Of a stretch of DNA of 48,114 nucleotides, positions 37,867 through 45,459 are shown in pieces. The notes below the pieces were generated by a model. It was not told the origin of the DNA. It ran no database searches and saw only the letters and a program-made list of their open reading frames with translations. The position numbers and the translations under genes are program-made. Source of the DNA: Methylobacterium segetis (lineage in GTDB: Bacteria; Pseudomonadota; Alphaproteobacteria; Rhizobiales; Beijerinckiaceae); NCBI RefSeq assembly GCF_004348265.1, contig NZ_SMNT01000032.1, positions 1 through 48,114 on the forward strand, written 5' to 3'. Each line of letters opens with the position of its first letter. Position 1 is the first letter of the stretch.

Positions 37867-39182
37867 CAGGCGGTCTCCGCGAGGTCGTGGCCGCGATGCA
37901 CGACCTTGCCGCCGACGAGGGTCAGCACGGCCGCCCCCTGCAGGCGTGCCTCGTCGAAGGGCGAGTTCTTCGAGCGGGACTTCAACTGCCGCTTGTCGAG
38001 GAGATAAGGCACGTCCGGATCGATCACGACGAGGTCGGCCGGCGCGCCGACCGCGAGGCGGCCCGCCTCGCGACCGAGGATCTCGGCCGGGCGCGTCGAC
38101 AGCGCCCGCAGGAGTTGCGGCAGGGCGACGTCGCCGGTGTGGACGAGGCGCAGGGCCGCTCCGAGCAGCGTCTCGATGCCCAGCGCCCCGTCCGCGGCCT
38201 CGGCGAAGGGCAGGCGCTTCGTCTCGACATCCTGCGGATTGTGGTCCGAGACCACGACGTCGATCAGCCCCTCGGCGAGCGCGCCGACCACGGCCTGCCG
38301 GTCGGCCTCGTGCCGGAGCGGCGGCGAGAGCCTGCAGAAGGTGCGGTAATGCCCGATGTCGCCCTCGTTGAGGACGAGGTTGTTGACCGAGACGCCGCAG
38401 GTGACGGGCAGCCCGTCCACCTTCGCGCGGCGGACGATCTCGACCGAATCGGCGCAGGAGATCATCGCGGCGTGGTAGCGGCCGCCGGTCAGCCGCACGA
38501 GGCGGATGTCGCGCTCCAGCATCACGGTCTCGGCCTCGCGCGGGATGCCGTGGAGCCCGAGGCGGGAGGCCATCTCGCCCTCGTTCATCACCCCGTCGCC
38601 GACGAGATCCGGCTCCTCGGCATGCTGCATCAGGAGCACGCCGAAATCCCGGGCATAGGTGAGCGCCCGGCGCATCACCTGGGCATTGGTCACCGCCCGC
38701 AGCCCGTCCGTGAACGCCACGGCTCCGGCTTCCCTCAGGAGGCCGAACTCCGTCATCTCGGCGCCCGCTAGCCCCTTGGTGATGGCGGCGGCCGGCAGGA
38801 CGTTGACGCTCGCCGTGTCGCGGGCGCGGCGCAGCACGAAATCGACGATGGCCGGCCCGTCGATGACCGGGTTCGTATCCGGCATGCAGACGAGCGTCGT
38901 GACGCCGCCCGCGGCCGCGGCGGCGCTCGCGCTCGCCAGCGTCTCCCGATGCTCCGCACCGGGCTCGCCGACGAAGGCGCGCATGTCGATGAGGCCGGGC
39001 GCGAGGACGTGGCCGGCGCAGTCGACGACCTCCGCGCCTTCCGGCGCCGGGGGCGTTGTGCCCCAGACGATGTCGGCGATGCGGCCTTCGCGCACGAGGA
39101 TCGCGCCGGGACCTTCGCGGCCGGCGGCGGGATCGATCAGCCGGGCATTCGAGAGGAGAAGGGGGCGAAGCGACATCGGCAT
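37866..39182 (-). CDS. pyrC: Dihydroorotase-like protein lacking metal ligands (PyrX-type partner of PyrB)
   Basis: The 438-residue protein has the amidohydrolase fold and sequence context of type I dihydroorotase ([69 protein letters not shown]). At the metal site the canonical D-x-H-x-H-F-R-E-P-G reads D66-M-R68-A-F70-V-G72-E-P-G, so both zinc histidines and the substrate arginine are gone. The later HxS histidine is replaced by Met ([11 protein letters not shown]). One histidine (MQHAEEPD) and the Asp of SDHNP remain. Such a protein should not be catalytic. Non-catalytic PyrC-like subunits beside pyrB support the assembly of aspartate carbamoyltransferase in pseudomonads. ATG 39182 overlaps the pyrB stop; GTG 39185 is also possible. 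Confidence 0.88.
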   Translation of the reverse strand: MPMSLRPLLLSNARLIDPAAGREGPGAILVREGRIADIVWGTTPPAPEGAEVVDCAGHVLAPGLIDMRAFVGEPGAEHRETLASASAAAAAGGVTTLVCMPDTNPVIDGPAIVDFVLRRARDTASVNVLPAAAITKGLAGAEMTEFGLLREAGAVAFTDGLRAVTNAQVMRRALTYARDFGVLLMQHAEEPDLVGDGVMNEGEMASRLGLHGIPREAETVMLERDIRLVRLTGGRYHAAMISCADSVEIVRRAKVDGLPVTCGVSVNNLVLNEGDIGHYRTFCRLSPPLRHEADRQAVVGALAEGLIDVVVSDHNPQDVETKRLPFAEAADGALGIETLLGAALRLVHTGDVALPQLLRALSTRPAEILGREAGRLAVGAPADLVVIDPDVPYLLDKRQLKSRSKNSPFDEARLQGAAVLTLVGGKVVHRGHDLAETA

Positions 39183-40129
39183 CACGCGTTCGGCAGGTGC
39201 GTCGCGAGGGCTTCCAGCACCGCCATCCGCACGGCGACGCCCATCTCGACCTGCTCGCGGATCAGCGACTGGGCCCCGTCCGCGATGTCGGAGGCGATCT
39301 CGACGCCGCGGTTCATGGGTCCCGGATGCATCACCAGGGCGTCCGGCTTGGCGAGCCGCAGCTTGTCGTGATCGAGGCCGAAATAGCGGAAATATTCCTT
39401 CACGGAGGGCACGAAGGAGCCGTTCATGCGCTCGCGCTGGAGGCGCAGCATCATCACGATGTCGCAGCCGCCGAGGCCCTCGCGCATGTTCGTGAACACC
39501 TCCACGCCGAAGCGCTCGATCCCGGTGGGCAGCAGCGTCGAGGGGCCGATCACCCGCACGCGGGCGCCGAGCGCCTGCAGCAGGATGATGTTGGAGCGCG
39601 CCACGCGGGAGTGCAGGACATCGCCGCAGATCGCCACCTGGAGCCCTTCGATCCCGCCCTTGTTGCGGCGGATCGTCAGCGCGTCGAGGAGCGCCTGGGT
39701 CGGATGCTCGTGGGCGCCGTCACCGGCGTTGACCACCGCGCAATCGACCTTCCGGGCGAGCAGGTGCACGGCGCCGGCGGCGTGGTGGCGCACCACGATG
39801 ATGTCGGGCCGCATGGCGTTGAGGGTCGCCGCCGTGTCGATCAGCGTCTCGCCCTTCTTCACCGACGAGGAGGCGACCGACATGTTCATGACGTCGGCGC
39901 CGAGGCGCTTGCCCGCGAGCTCGAACGAGGATTGCGTCCGGGTCGAGGGCTCGAAGAACAGGTTGATCTGGGTGCGGCCGCGCAGGGTGGTGCGCTTCTT
40001 CTCGACCTGCCGGGAGATGTCGACGGCGGCGTCGGCCCGGTCGAGCAGGCCCTCGATCTCGGGGCGGGTCAGCCCCTCGATACCGAGCAGGTGGCGATGC
40101 GGGAAGCTCGGGGTCACGGGCGCACTCAT
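39182..40129 (-). CDS. pyrB: Aspartate carbamoyltransferase catalytic subunit
   Basis: The 315-residue protein makes carbamoyl-aspartate, the committed step of pyrimidine synthesis. It has the carbamoyl-phosphate site [25 protein letters not shown], the 80s loop [11 protein letters not shown], the [13 protein letters not shown] and [18 protein letters not shown] segments, and [12 protein letters not shown] near the C-terminus. No pyrI regulatory gene is present; the adjacent degenerate PyrC is the likely partner. ATG 40129 lies only about five bases after the predicted transcription start of a TTGCGG-N17-TATAGC promoter. Confidence 0.96.
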   Translation of the reverse strand: MSAPVTPSFPHRHLLGIEGLTRPEIEGLLDRADAAVDISRQVEKKRTTLRGRTQINLFFEPSTRTQSSFELAGKRLGADVMNMSVASSSVKKGETLIDTAATLNAMRPDIIVVRHHAAGAVHLLARKVDCAVVNAGDGAHEHPTQALLDALTIRRNKGGIEGLQVAICGDVLHSRVARSNIILLQALGARVRVIGPSTLLPTGIERFGVEVFTNMREGLGGCDIVMMLRLQRERMNGSFVPSVKEYFRYFGLDHDKLRLAKPDALVMHPGPMNRGVEIASDIADGAQSLIREQVEMGVAVRMAVLEALATHLPNA

Positions 40130-40140
40130 GTCGAGGCCGG

Positions 40141-40181
40141 GCTATAGGTCGCGGGCACGGGCGCCGCAAGGCTCGGCGCCC
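40141..40181 (-). promoter_or_regulatory. pyrB promoter with overlapping palindrome
   Basis: Minus strand TTGCGG (40169-40164), 17-base spacer, TATAGC (40146-40141). A palindrome GGGCGCCG-N7-CGGCGCCC at 40159-40181 overlaps the -35 hexamer. The predicted start lies near 40134, which would give an almost leaderless mRNA. Confidence 0.5.
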
Positions 40182-40260
40182 CTCGCCCCCACAAACTCGT
40201 GAGACGACGACCCCTCGCAACCTTCCCGTTCTGCCCAACGTAGACGCGTAACTTCCGGCG

Positions 40261-41208
40261 GTGCCGCGGCGAACGAGTCCGCAGCGGCTTCCCGAGCGCC
40301 GGCCAGCGGATCACGAGCGCCTGCCCTTGTCTCTCTCATCGGCCCCGACCCGTCCTGTCGAGGAGGCTCGCGGACCCGCCCGGGTCTGGACCTTCCGGCA
40401 TCCCCTGGTGATCCGCCTCGCACATTGGATCAACGTCGCCTGCCTCGCCGTGCTGCTGATGAGCGGCCTGCAGATCTTCAACGCGCACCCGGCCCTCTAC
40501 TGGGGCGCGGCTTCCACCTTCGACGCGCCCGCCCTCGCCATAACGAGCGACGAGGGGCCGAACGGGACGCCGCGCGGGATCACGCAGATCGGGACGCACA
40601 CCTTCGACACCACGGGCTGGCTCGGCCTCTCCTCGGTGGCTGGAGAGCAGACCGACCGCGCCTTCCCATCCTGGGCGACGCTGCCGGCCGGCCAGGACCT
40701 CGCGACCGGTCGCCGCTGGCACTACCTGTTCGCCTGGGCCTTCGTGATCAACGGGCTGGTCTACATCGCCTACGGCCTCGGCACGGGGCAGTTGCGGCGC
40801 CGCCTGATCCCGGACGGGGACCAGATCCGCGACATCGGCGGCTCGATCCGCGAGCACCTGACCCTGCACTTCCCGGAGGGCGAGGAGGCGCGCCGCTACA
40901 ACGTCCTGCAGAAGCTGACCTACCTCGTGGTCGTGCTCATCCTCCTGCCCGTCATGGTGCTGGCCGGCCTCGCGATGTCGCCCGGGCTCGACGCGGCCTT
41001 CCCCTTCCTCACCGAAATGTTCGGGGGCCGGCAATCGGCCCGCAGCGTGCACTTCATCGTGGCGAACCTGCTCGTCCTGTTCGTCATCATCCACGTGCTG
41101 CTCGTGCTGCTCTCGGGCTTCTGGAACAACATGCGCGGCATGGTCACGGGATGGTTCGCGATCCGACGGATGCCCGGCGAGACGATCGAGGCGGGAGAGC
41201 GCCGATGA
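40261..41208 (+). CDS. Cytochrome b subunit (b561 / Ni-hydrogenase cytb type) of a molybdoenzyme pair
   Basis: The protein is about 315 residues. It has four core membrane helices and histidines placed as haem ligands: RLAHWINVACLAVLLMSGLQIFNAHPALYWG, RRWHYLFAWAFVINGLVYIAYG, and ARSVHFIVANLLVLFVIIHVLLVLLSGF. This matches dihaem cytochrome b subunits that carry electrons between quinone and a periplasmic enzyme. The gene's last bases overlap the ATG of a SUOX-fold molybdoenzyme gene (ATGA), which is the obvious partner. GTG 40261 is the longest start and lacks a ribosome site; a TTG at 40327 is the alternative. Confidence 0.85.
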   Translation: MPRRTSPQRLPERRPADHERLPLSLSSAPTRPVEEARGPARVWTFRHPLVIRLAHWINVACLAVLLMSGLQIFNAHPALYWGAASTFDAPALAITSDEGPNGTPRGITQIGTHTFDTTGWLGLSSVAGEQTDRAFPSWATLPAGQDLATGRRWHYLFAWAFVINGLVYIAYGLGTGQLRRRLIPDGDQIRDIGGSIREHLTLHFPEGEEARRYNVLQKLTYLVVVLILLPVMVLAGLAMSPGLDAAFPFLTEMFGGRQSARSVHFIVANLLVLFVIIHVLLVLLSGFWNNMRGMVTGWFAIRRMPGETIEAGERR

Positions 41209-42002
41209 AGAGCCTCGCCCCCCATCGCCGCCGCTTCCTGCGCGGAGCGGCCGGTCTCCTCGGTGCGGCCGCCCTCGGCGGCTGCGACCGGCTCGCCGAG
41301 ACCGCGTTCGGTCGCCGCACGCTCAAGCTCGGCGAGGACGCGAACCTGTTCGTGCAGCGCCTGCTCCTGACGCCGCAATCGCTCGCCCGCGAATTCCCGG
41401 AGACGGCGATCTCCAGCTATTTCAAGCCGAACGGCACGATCGACCCGCCCGACGAGGCGTACCGCGCCCTCGTCGCGAACATGTTCTCCGGCTTCCGGCT
41501 CGGGGTCGGCGGCCTCGTCGAGGCGCCGCAGGCCCTCACGCTCGCGGATCTCCGCGCCCTGCCCGCCCGCACCCAGATCACGCGCCACGATTGCGTCGAG
41601 GGCTGGAGCTCGATCGGCAAGTGGACCGGCGTTCCCCTCTCGGAAATCCTGAGCCGCGCCCGGCTCAAGCCGGAAGCCCGCTACATCGTGTTCCATTGCG
41701 CAGACACGATGGAGGTGTCCGGCGGCGGCCTGGAGGAGAGCGGCACGCCGATCCGCTATTACGAGAGCATCGACCTCACCGACGCCTACCATCCGCAGAC
41801 GATCCTGGCCTACGACATGAACGGCAAGGCGCTCCCGGTGGAGCACGGAGCCCCCTTGCGCCTGCGCCTCGAACGCCAGCTCGGCTACAAGATGGCGAAG
41901 TACGTGATGCGGATCGAGGTGGTGGACTCGTTGGCCAAGCTCGGCGACGGTCAGGGCGGCTACTGGGAGGACCGGGGTTACGAGTGGTACGCGGGGATCT
42001 GA
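41205..42002 (+). CDS. SUOX-fold molybdopterin-dependent oxidoreductase, Tat-exported
   Basis: The 265-residue precursor begins with a twin-arginine signal (HRRRFLRGAAGLLGAAALGGC); the Cys at residue 27 could make it a lipoprotein. The mature part has the sulfite-oxidase fold. The Moco thiolate ligand is C127 in QITRHDCVEGWSSIGKWTGVPL, followed by YIVFHCADTMEVSGGG and LAYDMNGKALPVEHGAPLRLRLERQLGYKMAKYVMRIEV. It resembles the YedY/MsrP superfamily, but the partner is a b561-type cytochrome rather than MsrQ. The substrate is unknown; sulfite, methionine sulfoxide or another oxo-acceptor are possibilities. The start overlaps the upstream stop by four bases. Confidence 0.88.
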   Translation: MKSLAPHRRRFLRGAAGLLGAAALGGCDRLAETAFGRRTLKLGEDANLFVQRLLLTPQSLAREFPETAISSYFKPNGTIDPPDEAYRALVANMFSGFRLGVGGLVEAPQALTLADLRALPARTQITRHDCVEGWSSIGKWTGVPLSEILSRARLKPEARYIVFHCADTMEVSGGGLEESGTPIRYYESIDLTDAYHPQTILAYDMNGKALPVEHGAPLRLRLERQLGYKMAKYVMRIEVVDSLAKLGDGQGGYWEDRGYEWYAGI

Positions 42003-42185
42003 GCGCCGTTCGACCCCCTTCTCCCAGCGACGGCGGACGGACGGGCAGCCCGCGCGATTTGACATCCCGCCGCCCTTCCACCACTTCTGCCGGCGAGATG
42101 GCCCCTCCCTCGGAGGCGGCCGGCATCCGACACAATTGCATCTGACCGTCGCTGCGGTGGGCTCTGGCAAGAGGCTGACCCGTTC

Positions 42186-44915
42186 ATGAAAGTCGTCGTC
42201 GTCGAGTCGCCGGCCAAGGCCAAGACGATCAACAAATATCTGGGCCGCGACTACGAGGTCATCGCCTCCTTTGGCCATATTCGCGACCTGCCGGCCAAGG
42301 ACGGCTCGGTCGATCCCGAGAACGACTTCCTCATGCTGTGGGAGTTGGAGGATCGCGGTGCGAAGCGGGTCTCCGAGATCGCCAAGGCCGTGAAGGGCGC
42401 GGAGAAGCTCATCCTCGCCACCGACCCGGACCGTGAGGGCGAGGCGATCTCCTGGCACGTGATCGAGGCGCTCGCCGCCCGCAAGGCGCTGAAGGGCGTG
42501 CCGGTCGAGCGGGTGACGTTCAACGCCATCACCAAGGACGCGGTCCAGACCGCGATGCGCCAGCCCCGCGAGATCGACCAGGCCCTGGTCGACGCCTACC
42601 TCGCCCGCCGTGCGCTCGACTACCTCGTCGGCTTCAACCTCTCGCCCGTCCTCTGGCGCAAGCTCCCCGGCGCCCGCTCGGCCGGCCGGGTGCAGTCGGT
42701 GGCGCTCCGCCTCGTCTGCGAGCGCGAGTACGAGATCGAGACCTTCCGTCCCCGCGAGTACTGGTCGATCGTCGCGACGCTGGCGACGGAGGCCGGCGCC
42801 GTGTTCGAGGCGCGGCTCGTCGGCGCCGACGGCAAGCGCATCCAGCGCCTCGACGTCGGCAACGGCGAGGAGGCGGCGGCCTTCAAGCGCGACCTCGAAC
42901 TCGCGACCTTCCAGGTGGCGAGCGTCGAGGCGAAGCCCGCCAAGCGCCACCCGCAGCCGCCCTTCACGACCTCCACGCTGCAGCAGGAGGCCTCGCGCAA
43001 GCTCGGCATGGCGCCGGCCCAGACCATGCGGGTCGCGCAGCGCCTCTACGAAGGCGTCGAGATCGGCGGCGAGACGGTGGGCATCATCACCTACATGCGG
43101 ACCGACGGCGTCGACATGGCGCCGGAGGCGATCCAGGACGCCCGCCGCGTGATCGGACGCGAGTTCGGCGACGCCTACGTACCCGGCGCCCCGCGCAAGT
43201 ACAGCACCAAGGCGAAGAACGCGCAGGAGGCCCACGAGGCGGTGCGCCCGACCGAGATGAGCCGCCTGCCGAAGCAGGTCGCCCGCTACCTCGATCCCGA
43301 GCAGGCCCGGCTCTACGACCTGATCTGGACCCGCACCGTGGCGAGCCAGATGGAATCGGCCGAGCTCGAGCGCACGACCGTCGACGTGACGGCGAGCGTC
43401 GGCCCGCGCCGGATCGATCTGCGCGCCACCGGCCAGGTGGTGAAGTTCGACGGCTTCCTCGCTCTCTACCAGGAGGGCAAGGACGACGAGGCCGACGAGG
43501 AGAGCCGCCGCCTGCCGCCGATGAAGGCGGGCGATCCGCTCAAGCGCGAGCGCATCACCTCCACGCAGCACTTCACCGAGCCGCCGCCGCGCTATTCGGA
43601 GGCCAGCCTCGTCAAGCGCATGGAGGAACTCGGCATCGGGCGGCCCTCGACCTACGCCGCGATCCTGCAGACGCTGCGCGACCGCGAATACGTCAAGATC
43701 GAGAAGAAGCGCCTCGTCCCCGAGGACAAGGGCCGGCTCGTCACGGGCTTCCTGGAGAGCTTCTTCAAGCGCTACGTCGAGTACGATTTCACCGCCGATC
43801 TCGAGGGCCAGCTCGACCGGGTCTCGAACGCCGAGATCGATTGGCGCGAGGTTCTGCGCGAGTTCTGGCGCGACTTCTCCGCCGCGGTCGGGGGCACGAA
43901 GGAGCTTCGGGTCGCGGAGGTGCTGGAGGCGCTGAACGAGCTCCTCGGCGCCCACATCTTCCCCGAGCGGGCGGACGGCGCGAACCCGCGGTCCTGCCCG
44001 AATTGCGGCTCGGGCTCGCTCTCGCTCAAGCTCGGCAAGTTTGGCGCCTTCGTCGGCTGCTCGAACTACCCCGAGTGCAAGTACACCCGCCAGCTCTCGG
44101 CCACCGGCATCGAGGGCGAGGGCGACGGTTCCTCGTCCGAGGGTGGCCAGCCCGGCGTGCGGGTGCTCGGAAACGACCCCGCCACGGGGTTGCCGGTGAC
44201 GCTGCGCGACGGCCGGTTCGGCCCCTTCGTGCAGCTCGGCGAGACCTCCGCCGAGAAGGGCGCCGAGAAGCCGAAGCGCTCCTCGCTTCCCAAGGGCGTC
44301 GCCCCCTCGGCGGTCGATCTGGAGAAGGCGCTGCGCCTCCTGGCCCTGCCGCGCGAGGTGGCGCGCCATCCCGAGACGGGGGAGCCGATCCTGGCCAATC
44401 TCGGCCGGTTCGGGCCCTACGTGCAGCACGGCAAGACCTACGCGAACCTGGGCAAGGACGACGACGTCCTCGAGATCGGCGCCAATCGGGCGATCGACCT
44501 CATCGTGGCCAAGGAGCAGGGCGGCGGCCGCGGGCGCCCCGCCTCGGATCCCGGCCGCGCGCTCGGCAAGGACCCGGCCTCGGGCCGCGAATTGACGGTG
44601 AAGGCCGGGCGATACGGCCCCTACGTCACCGACGGGGAGGTCAACGCCACGCTGCCGAAGGCGGTGAGCGCCGAGGCCCTGACGCTCGAGGAGGGGATCG
44701 GGCTCGTCAACGCCAAGCGTGCCTCGGGCGGCGGCAAGGCTCCCGCGCGCGGCCGCAAGGGCGCAGGAGCCCGCAAGGCTCCGGCCCGGAAGGCGGCGTC
44801 CGAGGGCGAGGAGGCGGCGCCGAAGAAGCGGGCGGCTGCGAAGTCCGCGGGCAAGGCCAGTGGCGGCAAGGCTGCCGCCAAGCCGGCAGCCAAGAAGACG
44901 GCGGCCCGGGGCTGA
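42186..44915 (+). CDS. topA: DNA topoisomerase I
   Basis: The 909-residue type IA enzyme relaxes negative supercoils. The TOPRIM domain opens with MKVVVVESPAKAKTINKYLG and has LATDPDREGEAISWH. The active-site Tyr is Y303 in GIITYMRTDGVD. ARRALDYLVGFNLSPVLWRKL and PPPRYSEASLVKRMEELGIGRPSTYA complete the core. One tetracysteine zinc finger (CPNCGSG...GCSNYPEC) is followed by three GRFGPFV-type C-terminal repeats (at about residues 676, 740 and 810). A Lys/Ala/Gly-rich tail of about 75 residues probably binds DNA. This single-finger layout with basic tail is usual in alphaproteobacteria. No promoter was recognised in the 180 bases upstream. Confidence 0.97.
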   Translation: MKVVVVESPAKAKTINKYLGRDYEVIASFGHIRDLPAKDGSVDPENDFLMLWELEDRGAKRVSEIAKAVKGAEKLILATDPDREGEAISWHVIEALAARKALKGVPVERVTFNAITKDAVQTAMRQPREIDQALVDAYLARRALDYLVGFNLSPVLWRKLPGARSAGRVQSVALRLVCEREYEIETFRPREYWSIVATLATEAGAVFEARLVGADGKRIQRLDVGNGEEAAAFKRDLELATFQVASVEAKPAKRHPQPPFTTSTLQQEASRKLGMAPAQTMRVAQRLYEGVEIGGETVGIITYMRTDGVDMAPEAIQDARRVIGREFGDAYVPGAPRKYSTKAKNAQEAHEAVRPTEMSRLPKQVARYLDPEQARLYDLIWTRTVASQMESAELERTTVDVTASVGPRRIDLRATGQVVKFDGFLALYQEGKDDEADEESRRLPPMKAGDPLKRERITSTQHFTEPPPRYSEASLVKRMEELGIGRPSTYAAILQTLRDREYVKIEKKRLVPEDKGRLVTGFLESFFKRYVEYDFTADLEGQLDRVSNAEIDWREVLREFWRDFSAAVGGTKELRVAEVLEALNELLGAHIFPERADGANPRSCPNCGSGSLSLKLGKFGAFVGCSNYPECKYTRQLSATGIEGEGDGSSSEGGQPGVRVLGNDPATGLPVTLRDGRFGPFVQLGETSAEKGAEKPKRSSLPKGVAPSAVDLEKALRLLALPREVARHPETGEPILANLGRFGPYVQHGKTYANLGKDDDVLEIGANRAIDLIVAKEQGGGRGRPASDPGRALGKDPASGRELTVKAGRYGPYVTDGEVNATLPKAVSAEALTLEEGIGLVNAKRASGGGKAPARGRKGAGARKAPARKAASEGEEAAPKKRAAAKSAGKASGGKAAAKPAAKKTAARG

Positions 44916-44930
44916 GACCCCGGACGTCCC

Positions 44931-45116
44931 TCAGACCAGGTAGGTGATCGTCGCGGCGAGTGCGGTCGCGAAGGTCGCCAGCGCGAGGGTCGCAGGGGTG
45001 ACGAAAGCAGCCCGCGCGGCATCCCGGGCCTCCTCGGCGAAGCCGAAGGCCTCGCCAGCCGCCCGCTCGTAGCGTGCGAGGGCGATGTGGCGGGCTTGAG
45101 CGGCGGCGTTGCTCAT
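44931..45116 (-). CDS. Small single-helix membrane protein
   Basis: The 61-residue protein has an Ala-rich amphipathic first half (NAAAQARHIALARYERAAGEAFGFAEEARDAARAAF) and one C-terminal membrane helix (TPATLALATFATALAATITYLV). ATG 45116 has AGGA six to seven bases ahead. I recognise no family; small Ala-rich anchored proteins of this kind are common in Methylobacterium. It converges with topA, 15 bases from its stop, and is divergent from parE. The 295 bases upstream hold the parE promoter and a TTAACCAT CtrA-like half-site at 45244-45251. Confidence 0.6.
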   Translation of the reverse strand: MSNAAAQARHIALARYERAAGEAFGFAEEARDAARAAFVTPATLALATFATALAATITYLV

Positions 45117-45376
45117 CGGCGTCCTGCTCCCACTTCCCGTCGCGGAACACCGCGCTACGGCAAAGCTTTGCCGTGACAATGCGCCAGCGCACATAAAGGT
45201 TCCCTGAACGGTCGCGGTGTCCGCGATCAGCTGTGAGGCGATCTTAACCATCCCTCCCGCATCAGTTTGATGACGGTCGCCGGGCCTGCGAGCGGGTCCG
45301 CCGTGCCGGCGGCGCATTTGGCCGCTACGGCGCCGCCATGCGATGCTCGACCGCACCGGCACAGGCGCCGGTCGCT

Positions 45377-45405
45377 TTGATGTTTCCGGTTTGTTCCGGT
45401 AGAAC
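45377..45405 (+). promoter_or_regulatory. parE promoter candidate
   Basis: TTGATG (45377-45382), 17-base spacer, TAGAAC (45400-45405). The predicted start near 45412 coincides with the first in-frame ATG of parE and favours the downstream GTG start at 45460. Confidence 0.5.
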
Positions 45406-45459
45406 GAGCGGATGAAGGCACATGCTGCGAAACGAAATCCGGCGGCACGGGGGACACGC

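Noticed and set aside
40920..44429. A very long minus-strand open frame (over 1100 codons) opposite topA and the molybdoenzyme gene.
   Set aside because: It is the antisense shadow of well-supported genes. High GC at third codon positions removes stop codons on the opposite strand, and the translation is Arg/Leu/Gly/His-rich without any domain.
45244..45251. TTAACCAT CtrA half-site upstream of parE as evidence for CtrA control of parE.
   Set aside because: It is a single half-site more than 120 bases from the predicted promoter without a partner; too weak to claim.
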